Source of the DNA: Helianthus annuus
Lineage: Eukaryota; Streptophyta; Magnoliopsida; Asterales; Asteraceae
Direction: 5' to 3'
DNA: 64,000 nt
NCBI RefSeq assembly: GCF_002127325.2
Contig: NC_035433.2
Location: 141,390,760 to 141,454,759 of the forward strand
A program made the position numbers and the translations under genes. Each line of letters starts with the position of its first letter. The stretch's first letter is position 1. Under the pieces are notes generated by a model that made no database searches, was not told where the DNA came from, and saw only the letters and a list, made by a program, of their open reading frames with translations. Below are positions 9,918-21,068 of this stretch, one piece after another.

Positions 9918-10244
9918 TTACACGCTACAATTAACACTTGCTAGGATTTCGTAGACTCTTGCCTTCTTCCATGCGATTTCATTCTTTCTTTTGTTTTGCA
10001 GAGCGGCTAGCATGTCGCAGATTTTCTGATCCTGTTTCAGCATTTGTGTGATAAACTCTTCTACATTGTTCTTGAAATATGATGGAGGAGAGTGGAGGAC
10101 TTCATCAAGCAATCCGGTGCTGCTCCAGGTTTTCTTGTAATTATTATCACTGATGATGTGGACTTTTCTGTTTAGTTCTTCATCTGCCCTCTTTTCTTCG
10201 AGCGACCATCTAGAGAATTGCCTTTTAACATCACTGGTGTCTGA
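9918..10244 (-). CDS. Unrecognised small protein or gene fragment
   Basis: An open frame of 108 sense codons on the minus strand without an ATG at its head: it opens just after a TAG at 10247-10245. The product is charged, with a Lys/Glu-rich opening (SLEEKRADEELNRKV), a middle block with TWSSTGLLDEVLHSPPSYF, and a helical stretch (QMLKQDQKICDMLAALQNKR). I recognise no family. A TATA-type box on the same strand (ACTATAAAAGA, about 10376-10366) and a short leader suggest a former promoter. The start may lie in an upstream exon or have been lost. Divergent from the ORF at 10733. Confidence 0.3.
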   Translation of the reverse strand, partial: SDTSDVKRQFSRWSLEEKRADEELNRKVHIISDNNYKKTWSSTGLLDEVLHSPPSYFKNNVEEFITQMLKQDQKICDMLAALQNKRKNEIAWKKARVYEILASVNCSV

Positions 10245-10732
10245 CTAGTGGTAGAAGCATCTGTTTGTCATCTAGAGTATTGTTGGTGTTGTTGATTTTG
10301 ATTTGTTTTTTGACAGACAGTTTTTTAAAAGACAATTGTTGATTTTTGAATCAAACTAATCATCAGTCTTTTATAGTATTTAAAACGCGTCTTTATGGTA
10401 AACGAAGAGGTTAATCGTAATTATGATAACCTGTTTTTTTTAAGGTTTAAAATTTGTCCTTTGGGTTTCTTGATATTTAATCTTATATGAAAACTTATTT
10501 TTGAAAGGTTTTGAATTAAAAGACTGTTGTTTTTAAATATAAATTTATATGTTTATATTAAATGTACACGTTTTTCCCTCCTAGATTATTAAATATACAA
10601 TGAATTTAAATCTGACCTTTGGGCTGTTAGATATTTCACTATATAATATCATTGCCAGTTCACCTGTTTTTCATCACGTTTTACTACCAAGATATCATTC
10701 TTTCACATCAGTTGAGTAATATATAACTTAAA
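10245..10732. promoter_or_regulatory. Possible divergent promoter region
   Basis: Between two divergent small ORFs. It carries ACTATAAAAGA on the minus strand (10376-10366) and CACTATATAATATC on the plus strand (about 10637-10650), each pointing at its own ORF at a plausible distance. No further motif can be supported. Confidence 0.35.
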
Positions 10733-11065
10733 ATGGCGTCATACACTTCTGCAGAGTCTGATGATTTAATGCAGCGCTTTATCAAGCAAGTTGAGGATCA
10801 AGTATATGCGGATAAGGCTACTCTTCAAGAGCTGAAGAGATGTTTTGATGGACTGCACCTTGGTCTGTTCACGCGAAACCCGGTTTCCAGAAACCTGCTG
10901 GCGATGCCTTCGCCTTCAGTTCGTGACCTTTGTGTTGTCAGTAGTATAGAGTGCGGTGACATAGACATGGAGTTTATGGCGATGCTCAAGGATATACATC
11001 GAGAGGTTCAACACTCGATTGAGTTTGTGACACTTCGGGTTTTCCCACGCAACTATATTGTATGA
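10733..11065 (+). CDS. Hypothetical protein, 110 residues
   Basis: An ATG-initiated ORF 83 bp after a TATA-type box, with an A-rich context (AACTTAAAATGG). The product opens MASYTSAESDDLMQRFIKQV and is predicted to be largely helical in its first 45 residues. It contains a TRNPVSRNLLAMPSPSVRDL segment, an acidic GDIDMEF patch and a basic C-terminus. I know no family for it. It could be a small gene, or a captured fragment carried by a transposon, since both flanks are repeat-rich. No intron signal seen. Confidence 0.4.
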   Translation: MASYTSAESDDLMQRFIKQVEDQVYADKATLQELKRCFDGLHLGLFTRNPVSRNLLAMPSPSVRDLCVVSSIECGDIDMEFMAMLKDIHREVQHSIEFVTLRVFPRNYIV

Positions 11066-11176
11066 TACAATTATGTGGAGTTATTAAATGAAAACCTATG
11101 ATATAATTATCGTGTATTATGTGTATTATGTGAAAATGTGTAATATAATTAATATGTGCAAAAGTGTATGTATGTG

Positions 11177-13406
11177 AACTAAAACCTCTCGGTTCCGACT
11201 CGAAACCCCTTGGTTTCGACTCGGGAATTTCCTAGTTCTGACACCCCTCCTTCCCGGACTAATGGGTCATGCATTCATGATCTGGCCCAACGTAACAAGC
11301 CCACTCGGAACCCTAGGAGGGTGCGGCATCTTAGGAAGAGTATATAAACCCTCTCATCAGCCGACATATGGAATGTTTTGACAAGCAATCATTCAGCTCA
11401 AATCCCTAAAACATTCCCTCATTCCCTCTCTCTCCTTATCCACTTTCTCTCTCTAAAAACCTTAAAGCACACAACCTTTCTTTCCTAATTCTTGATCTTG
11501 ACAGTAGCCTTCAAGACATCAACAACTCACCACTTTGGAAGCTTTATATCTTGATTTTTCTACACCTTCTCGCACTCAATCGAACCGGTTAGTGAACCAC
11601 CTTCATACTTGTTAGGAATGCATGTTAAAGGATGATGTTGGTTAGTGATTCATGTGTTACACGATAACTGTTTCTATGCAATATGTTGGTTTATTGATAA
11701 AAGCTATTTGATGCTAGAATGTAGAGGTTGATATAGGATTTAGGAGTTTGTTGTAGCAAAGCTTGGATTTTTATGAATAAAGATGATATGCTTGTTTGAT
11801 CAAAACTGTTTCGAATATGAGATGAATGATGTTGAGGATTTTGATTGTTCTTGATGGATGAAACAATATAGATAATGTTGTGTTATTAGATTTAGGTTAG
11901 ATCTGTTCTGAAGGATAGTGTCATGATGATTCATAATAAAATGGCTATATATGTTCCTGTTTAATGAAATGGATAAAACTGTGTTAAAAGATATAGTGTT
12001 AAATCTGTTCCGATGAATGATGAACCTGATGAACAGTTTGAATGTTCTAAAAATATTTGAAATTTTGTGTCTTTGATCTGATTTAGGGTTGGTACGGAAT
12101 AAAATGAATGTTAATGGATTTTGATTGGCTTATGCTAAAATGGATAAGGTTTTAAAGGTTCCGACAATGATTGCAACTCGAAACCTATTCGGTGGCGACT
12201 CGAAATCATTTTAACGATAACTCGGAACAAGGCACCACTCAGTAAGGGACTCGAGACCAGCAAGGTTGCGAGTCGAGACCTGTCCGGTTCTGACTCAAAG
12301 CCTGGCTCGAAACCTTGAGATTTCAACTAATGAATTACAACTCAAGACCTCTTGATCCCGACTCGAGACCGTTTGGTTGCGACTCGAGATCTCGAGTCGA
12401 GAACTTGTGGTTTCAACTAAGGCCCCACTTACAACGTACAACTTGGGTCGCACAACACTTGGTTATTTGGGCCGTGCAAGCTATTGGGCCACATACTTAG
12501 AATACTTGTGTCTCAAAATAAGTATGCTATTGTTCACAAAACTATGTTGTATTATCATAATTTGCCTTGTGTTATGAAATGCATGCTACTTATGTGCTAC
12601 GTGTTAAATACGTGTATACGTGACATTATGAATACAAACCTAACTAGTTATGGTAACAATAATAGGACGTGATTGATCAAAGTTGTTCTAATAGGTAAAT
12701 TACCTGCCGAGCAAATCGAGGTGAGTTCACAACTTTTTTAAAAGCATGTGTTCCTGGTGGTTGGGAAACATAACGAAAAATGCTATCTCCATGTGTGGGA
12801 TACAAACTACATTATCTCCTTGTGTGGGATACGGGTAACACTATCCCCTTGTGTGGGATACAGGTACATTCTCCCCTTGTGTGGGACACTTAGTTAATTA
12901 CTATTTATATTAGATGCAACAAGCATACTAAACGAAACTCTATCACGAAATCCCTACTTTCTATACCGATTGGTCGGTGGGGCCTGGCGAACGGGTTATT
13001 AGTTGATAGCGCTATTTAGGTTTCACCAACCTCACACCGTGCCTGGAGAGGATCGGTCGTGATAATAGACCTTGGCAAACTGTCAATGATGATAGACATT
13101 GACAAACGGGGCAACAACAAACATTAGGTCACTAAGTATTCGGTATTACACAGTTTAGTAGCTTACATATGAGGTAGCTCCCCATGGCATGATATAAATG
13201 GGTAACTTAACTACTTAAACAAGTTTTATGGAAATTAAAACTGGACAACTCGTGAACTCGCCAACTTTATGTTGATACCCTACTGCATGCTTTGTAGGTA
13301 CACAGTGACTTAGGAGCTTGCAGCTTACAGAAGTGTAGTGGTCGCCTTAACCCGTGTTGGGTTCTTGAATAATTATGAACTGTGAACTTATGTTTGGACC
13401 ATTTTA
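11177..13406 (+). mobile_element. LTR-D: degenerate gypsy-type LTR, plus orientation
   Basis: An LTR-like stretch: repeated 'CGACTCGAAACC' phrases, a TATA box (AGTATATAAACCCTC, 11339-11353), then a C/T-rich leader (CATTCCCTCTCTCTCCTTATC, 11415 on), then a long AT-rich region and a short tandem array. It is interrupted at 13406 by solo LTR E, whose right TSD is followed by CTTATGCTTCC (54461-54471), a phrase typical near the 3' end of such LTRs. There LTR-D ends, cut off by the copia element. The left boundary is uncertain and no coding remains. Confidence 0.45.
12781..12895 (+). repeat. Short tandem repeat in LTR-D, about 30 bp x 4
   Basis: Four diverged units of the form TATCTCCTTGTGTGGGATAC plus 8-12 variable bases. 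Each unit has the core CTTGTGTGGGA (CATGTGTGGGA in the first). Confidence 0.75.
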
Positions 13407-13677
13407 TGTGACAACTGTCAAAATTCCAAGTATCCGTACAACTATTAAACCATGATTAGTGCTTAATAACTGTGCTGAATTACAATTAATGACTTGGATT
13501 GCTTTCTGATTATTGCCATATACATACATGTGCATCTCATATTACTTAATGTCATATCATTATTGCATGAGAACTTTATTGACACAAACGATGCACGAAT
13601 GTCACACCCCGATTTCCACGTGTCTCACCGGTGGGCCCGGTGGGGGATTACCGTGACGATGTTGGCAACAATATAGT

Positions 13678-16080
13678 TGTCACACCCCAACCGATGGCGG
13701 AAACATCGGGATGAGACGAACAAATTGCTCAAAACAACATAACACTAAATGTGACAATATGAATTAAATCATTTTATTAAATTCTAAAGGGCAATACAAA
13801 GTTTCGAATATTCAAACATAAATTCAAACAAATAGTTTATTGCTAAAATGGGTATCTAGTCCATCCTAACTTGATTCCTTCATCATCTTGACTATCAACC
13901 TGCAACATGTATTAAAATAACATCAACAAAAAAAATGTTGGCGAGTATACAAGTTTGATACATAGCATAGTAGAATAAAATGTGTAAATACTCATATCCA
14001 ACACGAATAACATGATCCACTTTGCCTTTCCCCAATAGACTAGCGGGAAGTTAACACGTTCAACTTGTTCAATACGTTCAACTTGTTCAGTACGTTCAAC
14101 TTGTTCCATACGTTCAACTTATTCAATACGTTCAACTTGTTCAATACGTTCAACTTGTTCAATACGTTCAACTTGTTCAATACGTTCAACTTGTTCAATA
14201 CGTTCAACTTGCATAGCATATGAGATTAACAAGCAGCGAAATGTTTCGTGTTGAAATGTGGATAGAGTGTAAATATAACAAGTTTCAAGTGTTGTGTAAT
14301 TTGAATATAGAATACATGTTGCACCCAAAGTGTTTAAAACGAAAATGGGATCGAGTATACTCACATTGATTGCGTTGCGCTTTCTTGTAAGAACGTATGA
14401 GTAAGATATCCAAGAGAACGAACATAAGCGATTATCCTAAATATGAAATATGTTTACGAACTTGTTAAATAAGATTGCGAATACTAAGGTTTACAAGTAG
14501 ATTAGTTTGATTTATAATTTATTTTATTATTAATCCTTTTAAATTAATAAAAAAAACATTATGATTAATTTGTTAATTATTTTGGGATTTATTATAATAG
14601 ATAAAAGAAATATTTGGTTTATAAATACTTATGTTGTAAAGGATCTAAAGGAAAAGTTTGATTTAAAAAAAAGGTGTAACACTAAGAAAAGATTTATAAC
14701 TAGCCAACTCATTCCAAAATTAAAGAAAACGGCCAGACTAGTGAGAAAGCCGGATCGAACTTGAGACCAAACGGGTCGCACACAAGTAGTCCTCGCAGTG
14801 TATCATTTTCATCAAATAAAAACATATACGTAACTGTTTGTAGAAAATTCACAAGTTTCTGTTATTTAAAATGGATATCCATGTTTTCTCCTTCAAGAAG
14901 AAGAAGTACAAGTAAACTGCTTTTAAGTTCATGATTAAGAAGGAAAAAGAGATGAAACATATCATGAACTGGGAAAAGGATTTTACCGAACGATGTCTAA
15001 CGAGTTCCGACGTAAATTCCGGTTCCAGGCAACTTGTAGTCGGGCTCCGGTGGTTTGCGGGTTCTTCGCCAGCGATCACTTCGAACTCCGGCAACACTTC
15101 TGTTCCAACGAAGCTCCGGCGAATTGTTTCTTGTACCAGTCAACGAGAGAGGATGGAAGTGGGTGTGGTATCGAGAGTGAGGTTTCACTCCGGTGGTTTC
15201 TCCGGTGCGACTCCGACGAGCTCCGGTTAAGCGAAAAGGTGTTGCGTGAGGCAGAGGAAAGGTGAGAGGTGTGTTTAGAATGGTGGTCGAGTGGTGGAAC
15301 GGAGAGGGAAGCTTCGGTTTTTATAGCATCTATGTGTCTCAAAACTTGTGGAAACAAGTTGAAGTTTCCGAAAAACAGCAAGGAGAATGATTCCCGGTTT
15401 GTGGTTCAGATTCTTGATTGGTTTAAAGATGGAAAAACGCGGAAGATGATCAATTCCGAAAATTTCCGAATAATGGATGGATGTATGGAGCCAAGGTTTA
15501 AGAGTAACTTCTTGATTTGATAAGGAAATAGAAACACGGAGTCAATTGTCAATCATCGACAAATCAGCGAAATGTGAGAAAAGGAAACTTTGGCTGTCTT
15601 CGGTCACTGTTTCTTTGGCGGCAAGATGAAAGGAATTCAAAAGAACTTTCCAAAAGCAAGAAGCTAAAAGAAGAGCAGGAGGTCACGTATGAATTTGTTA
15701 AAGTATGGTTAAAATGACAAAATTGGTCCCTGAAGTTTGATTAAGTTATAAGTCAGATTACTAACCTTAAATCTTAACTAGTTTATATTAATACCTTGAA
15801 ATGTAAATGATTAATTAAATAAATTGATTAACCATATATATGTATTTGAAATACTTTTATTTCATTAGACGAATAAATAACTAACATAACCAAGTTTCGT
15901 TTAGAACGTTAATATATTTTAAAATTGTTAAATATTAATGAAATAAATGAAAGACTATATCAATGAATTAAATAAAAAAAAAGGTCCACTTTACGATTAT
16001 TTATTTCGCGAAAAAAATTTCAAGGTTTAAAGTTTAGGATCCGTATGTTTTAAAACGGGTCGATTTTGACGAATGTTACA
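13678..16080 (-). mobile_element. Solo LTR F inside the M LTR
   Basis: 2403 bp with ends TGTCACACCCC and AATGTTACA, flanked by ATAGT at 13673-13677 and 16081-16085. The termini show it lies on the minus strand. No primer site, polypurine tract or coding, so it is a solo LTR of a gypsy family distinct from M. A minus-strand TATA box (TATAAAAACC) lies at 15326-15317. The open frames within are short and unconvincing. Confidence 0.85.
14057..14210. repeat. 18-bp tandem repeat in solo LTR F
   Basis: About 8.5 units of CGTTCAACTTGTTCAATA with a few substitutions. On the minus strand it happens to encode a repeating QVERIE peptide, but there is no gene context. Confidence 0.9.
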
Positions 16081-19000
16081 ATAGTCAAACCACACAATTA
16101 TATAATGCACAGCGGAAGCTTAAGATAAATAATTAAACTTCAACCTCTGGTTGTAATATCAAATGTATTACAGAAGTTGAATATATCCATAGCGGATCAA
16201 AGAAATCATAAATATTGTTCATTCAGATGCAGCATCGAGTTTGCGAGACTATGTACGATGCTTAGGACGCCTATACCAGCCCATTTCGTATAGTACCTGC
16301 ACTTAATCTTTTTGGGGAAAATACGTCAGTTTACACTGGTAAATACATTCAACTGACACATTTGAAAATGTTTATTTAAAATTGATTTGAATGCACAAGG
16401 CACAAACTCTTTTATAACTTGGGAAAATTATTAAAATCTTGTGAACGTTTTACATGTTCTTTTATGCGTTCAGTAGCCCGGGTCGTGCCGGGTTAAAGAT
16501 TTATAGACACACCACATTGCGTAAAACCGTAGTATAAAAACCAACGGCTACGTCTTTTAATTTAATGTCGACAATATATACCGGGTGTACGCCTACACCG
16601 GGATGTCGATGGTCGTGGCCATTTCGTAAAATGATGCCAAGGATATCCGGGACAACGGTCATTAAACCCCCCAAAGGCTTTTAAGAAACAAAACTGTTTA
16701 AATGAGCCGATCATATTATTTAATTAACCACCTAAGCGATGGAAGAATATAATGCTCAATCAAGCGGTATTAATATACCGTAACCCAAGCCCATATAGGG
16801 GAAATAAGTTAAAGTATTTACCTTTGCAAGTATATTTCCTTAATTTGGATTAAATCACCGATAGCTTTTACTGGGGCTCCTAATCTGGAACGAAGGTTTT
16901 AATTAACCTCTTAGAATCCTAACGGGTCTTTATATTGGCCGTAGCCTAGACCGGTTGGTTCCGGAATATAAATATGGTTTAATCGCGCGAAAAGGCGAAA
17001 ACCGAGAATGGAATGTGATTCTGACCCAACAAGTTCAGAGACTTGTTTTATATGGGTTTATGGTTCACACTCTGGATTTTGGGGTCCAAATAATATGATT
17101 TGACCCGTATCGGCTAATTTATGAAAACTAGTTTCATAAGCCGAACCGTGCGCGCAATAGGCGAAATGGTTAACCATGAGAGTCGTACGCTTATTTCCTA
17201 AGTCAATATGCCTTAAAGAGGTTGTGGTATCAGTAGGACACCTTCCGTGATGCCCGTAACGAGTTTAAGTTAATATTATGCCCCGTAGGGGCTTTTTGGT
17301 CATTTTAAAGACTTTTAAAAGAGCTTTTCGAGTTCTACTGGAAATCTGAGTTTCCCGAACAACTTATAAAGCTTAAAATACTTTATTTATTATTTAAAAT
17401 CTTTAAAATTCCCAAAATATTATTTTAATACAGTGGGTAAAAGTTTTGGTGACGAAATCTTGGTTTAGATAGGTGTTATGCTAATTGCGCCGTTAATTAC
17501 TAAAGTTTACTTTAAATGCGCCATTTAGCATAACTCTCATTCTAGACCTCGGATTGACGTGAAACTTTAAGGACATGCTTATAATTTAATAAGCAAGGTT
17601 CTGGTCCGTTCACGTGCCCGAAATACTCGTTTTATTTTCAAAATGGCGTTACGGTCAACTTTTAGGCGATTAACGGAAATGCGTAAAAGACTCGGATAAC
17701 TCATGAACCGATCACAGAGGTTTATACCATCATGTAACCTGGTCCTAAGAGAGTCCTAAGGTATATCTATACCTCACTAAAACGGGTCAGAACTGAAGTC
17801 AATGCAAAAGTCAAACTTTTGCGACATTCGGCTCCGAACCGGTTCAATATAGCAAATGATCGATTCAAACGAGCGCAAACAAGTTTATATACTTAATATC
17901 ATATTTTATGAGTGTCAAAACAGGTTTCTTAGTATGTACATTACAGATTATGCATAAATTGCTAAAATAGCTTTCTGTTGACTTTTTAAGTGCGCGTTTG
18001 ACTCGATATTTGACATAGTTAGAGTGGTGATCAGGGGGAACCCTTTTAGAGGTTTATTACCCACATAAATACCAACTCAAAACCACTTTTGATTCGTCAT
18101 AAGACTGAACCATTTGCAAGTTATTGTATTGACAACCGTTAGTTACGACGGTTGTGTTTATAAGCTATAACTATGGAAATGCAAGACCATATTGATTGTG
18201 AACGACTTACAGAAGTGGTATCTTGCTTAGAGAGCAGAAGAGAATGCTAGAGAGCTTAGAATGATCAGGAGATGAGTTGTTTGAGGTGTGGTGAACATAT
18301 GCTCACAATGTGGCTATTTATAATGTTCAAAAAGCCTCAAGATCATCACAACTCAGTCTACATTTGATCATGGATCATGGGCAGGTGTCCCTAAGTGATA
18401 TGGGTCGAGTAGGGGGCACCCATGCTCCATTAATTGGTTGTTTGGTCGTTCAAAGGCTCCAAAAGGCAAGATGTTACAACTTTCTGCATCTGGGCGTCTA
18501 ATGCGGCCCGCATGGGAGTTCCATGCGTTTATAATGCGGGTCGCCTGAGATCCAATTATCAGACGCGTATATTAGGAGGCTCGCGGCCCGCCTCAACTTA
18601 TTCCTAACCTTCACGCGGGTCGCGAGAGGTTATAAATTCAGAAATTTTAAATCTTTTGTCATGATTGCGAAATCCTGGTAATTAATAACGAAATCTTTCG
18701 TAATGATTTACCTGACCTTTCGGGTTTGAAGGGGTAACTTTGCGGTTTGGCCCTCGGTTATTTACCGATAGGGGCCTCGTGTTATTTACCCGCATTATAA
18801 AGTCCCTGATTAGTTTATTTATTATTCAGAAAGCCTTATCTTTCATTATTGACGCTTTTAACCCTTCTCATACGAATTTGAGTATAACTCTCTCGTTTTA
18901 AGACGGAACTTAGCGGAATTTGTACAGTATATTCTAGTGAGCGTATAATACTGTTACGAAGCCTTGGGAACGTTAAAGGGTCACTCAGAGGTATAATTAA

Positions 19001-19270
19001 ACATGTTGACACAGTTAACCCCTGTAGCTCGCAATCTCTCACTTTCTTCCGCGTTTCGCTTCCGTACGATCTATGATTTATTCGTTTGAAGGTTCAAGCA
19101 TTTATTTAGGGTTACTATACAGTATATTTATCCTTGTTGACATTTATAACCCTCGAATTTACATACTTTCAAGGTTTGTCAAAATTTGTCCTTTATTTAA
19201 TATAAATGCCACGTGTAATCAAATGACACGTGTTAACACATCATTGGACGCAAAAATTCGAGGTGTTACA

Positions 19271-19284
19271 TCCTCACCCCCTTA
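19271..19284 (-). other. Polypurine tract of M
   Basis: TAAGGGGGTGAGGA on the minus strand directly abuts the 3' LTR. It is the expected primer for plus-strand DNA synthesis. A second copy lies at 33967-33980. Confidence 0.85.
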
Positions 19285-19305
19285 AAATAAATCTCGACCC
19301 GAGAT

Positions 19306-21063
19306 TTACTCAAATAAATAGGGGTATTTTTCTTTCATTGTGTCTTCGACTTCCCACGTATATTCGGGACCTCTACGAGCATCCCATTTGACTTTTACAA
19401 TCGGTACGTGCTTTCTTCGAAGCTTCTTCACCTGTCGATCCTCAATCGACAAAGGTTTTTCTATAAACTTTAAGCTCTCATCTATATGCACATCTGTGTG
19501 TGGAATCACCAATGATTCATCGGCGAAGCACTTTTTGAGATTGCAGATGTGGAACACGTTGTGAATTCCATTGAGCTCTTCAGGCAAGTTTAACTTATAG
19601 GCGACTGATCCGACACGTTCAATGACCTCAAAAGGTCCTATGTATCTCGGACTCAGTTTTCCTTTCTTGCCGAAACGCATCACCCCCTTCCAGGGTGATA
19701 CCTTAAGCAACACCTTTTCACCTACTTCGAGGTGAAGATCCTTACGTTTTGGATCAGCGTAGCTTTTCTGCCTATCGCGGGCAGCCTTGAGACGTTCCCG
19801 GATCTGGACAATCTTGTCCGTTGTCTGGAAAACAATCTCTGGTCCTTATAATTGGACCTCTCCTACTTCCGCCCAACAAACAGGCGATCTACATTTCCTA
19901 CCGTATAATGCCTCGAAAGGCGCAGCCTTTATGCTGGTGTGGTAGCTATTATTGTAGGAGAATTCGATCAGGGGTAGATTCTTATCCCAGTTACCACCTA
20001 AATCGATCGCGCATGCACGAAGCATGTCTTCTAGCGTTTGAATGGTACGCTCACTCTGACCGTCCGTCTGTGGATGGTAAGCCGTACTAAAGTTCAAACG
20101 CGTGCCCAAAGATTGCTGGAAACTTTTCCAGAAATGAGACGTGTATCTAGTATCCCTGTCGGAGATAATAGACACAGGTATGCCGTGTAAGGCTACAATC
20201 TTATCTACATAAAGTTGGGCTAACATATCGGAGCTATACGTCTCCTTGATGGGTAGAAAATGAGCTGATTTAGTCAGCCTATCGACTATGACCCATATTG
20301 TATCGTTTCCTTTCCTGGTTTTGGGTAACTTGGTTATGAAGTCCATAGTTACGCATTCCCACTTCCACCCGGGAAGTTCAGGCTCTTGTAGCAAGCCAGA
20401 CGGCTTTTGGTGCTCGGCTTTGACTTGAGCACAAGTCAAGCACTTTGCTACATGGGCGGCCACAGACTTTTTCAAGCCTATCCACCAATAGTTTGCCTTT
20501 AAATCTTGATACATCTTATCAGCACCAGGATGAACTGAGTATTTGGAACTATGGGCTTCCTGGAGAACAACATCTCGCAGTCCTCCATAGATCGGAACCC
20601 ATATACGTCCGTTCAGCCTAAGGATTCCATCCTTGCTAAGAGTCAACTGCTCCTCAGTTACTCCTAACTTTTCATCAGGGTAATTAGCTTCCAACACAGC
20701 CTCTCGCTGTGCAGCTAATATCCTTTCAATCAAATTGTTCTTGACCTCAATGCTCTTGGCATTGATTCGAATAGGTTTTACCCTTTCTTTCCTGCTCAAG
20801 GCATCAACGACTACATTCGCCTTGCCGGGATGGTACCTGATCTCGCAATCATAGTCATTCAAGGTTTCCATCCAACGGCGCTGCCTCATGTTCAACTCTT
20901 TCTGGTTGAACAGGTGCTGGAGGCTTTTGTGATCAGAATAAATCACAAATTTAATACCATAAAGGTAGTGCCTCCACAATTTCAGTGCAAATACAACGGC
21001 ACCCAACTCCAAATCATGGGTGGTGTAATTCTTTTCGTGCACTTTTAATTGCCTTGAAGCATA
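19306..21063 (-). pseudogene. M pol 3' part, copy 1: RNase H, integrase, chromodomain
   Basis: The frame resumes just left of the P insertion with the RNase H tail ([20 protein letters not shown]). The integrase zinc finger follows ([12 protein letters not shown] ... CLTCAQVK), then the integrase core with [20 protein letters not shown] and [12 protein letters not shown], holding the D, D and E residues. After a single premature TAA at 19848-19846 the same frame continues to a GPF module ([20 protein letters not shown]) and a C-terminal chromodomain ([19 protein letters not shown]), ending at 19306. The chromodomain marks a chromovirus, Tekay-like by my reading. This copy is separated from its gag-RT half by the duplicated DNA, so it is dead. 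Confidence 0.9.
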
Positions 21064-21068
21064 GGCAA

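Larger units (their letters stand above)
13600..19270 (-). repeat. 3' LTR of M (left), split by solo LTR F
   Basis: The LTR occupies 13600-13677 and 16086-19270, together 3263 bp, exactly the length of the right LTR. The minus-strand promoter has a TATA box, CATTATAAATAGCC, at about 18323-18310. Downstream on the minus strand is the conserved CCGGGTGTACGCCTACACCG region (about 16580). Confidence 0.9.

Noticed and set aside
14057..14210. Repeating QVERIE peptide as a protein gene
   Set aside because: It is the by-product of an 18-bp tandem repeat inside a solo LTR, with no start context or homology.
14849..15520. Overlapping ORFs on both strands at about 15 kb as a host gene
   Set aside because: They lie in the leader region of solo LTR F, in conflicting frames, with no domain; a GC-richer LTR leader explains them.
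18310..18501. Small ORF recurring identically at 18310, 33006 and 47067
   Set aside because: It lies in the M LTR promoter area, antisense to the element, and recurs only because the LTR does.
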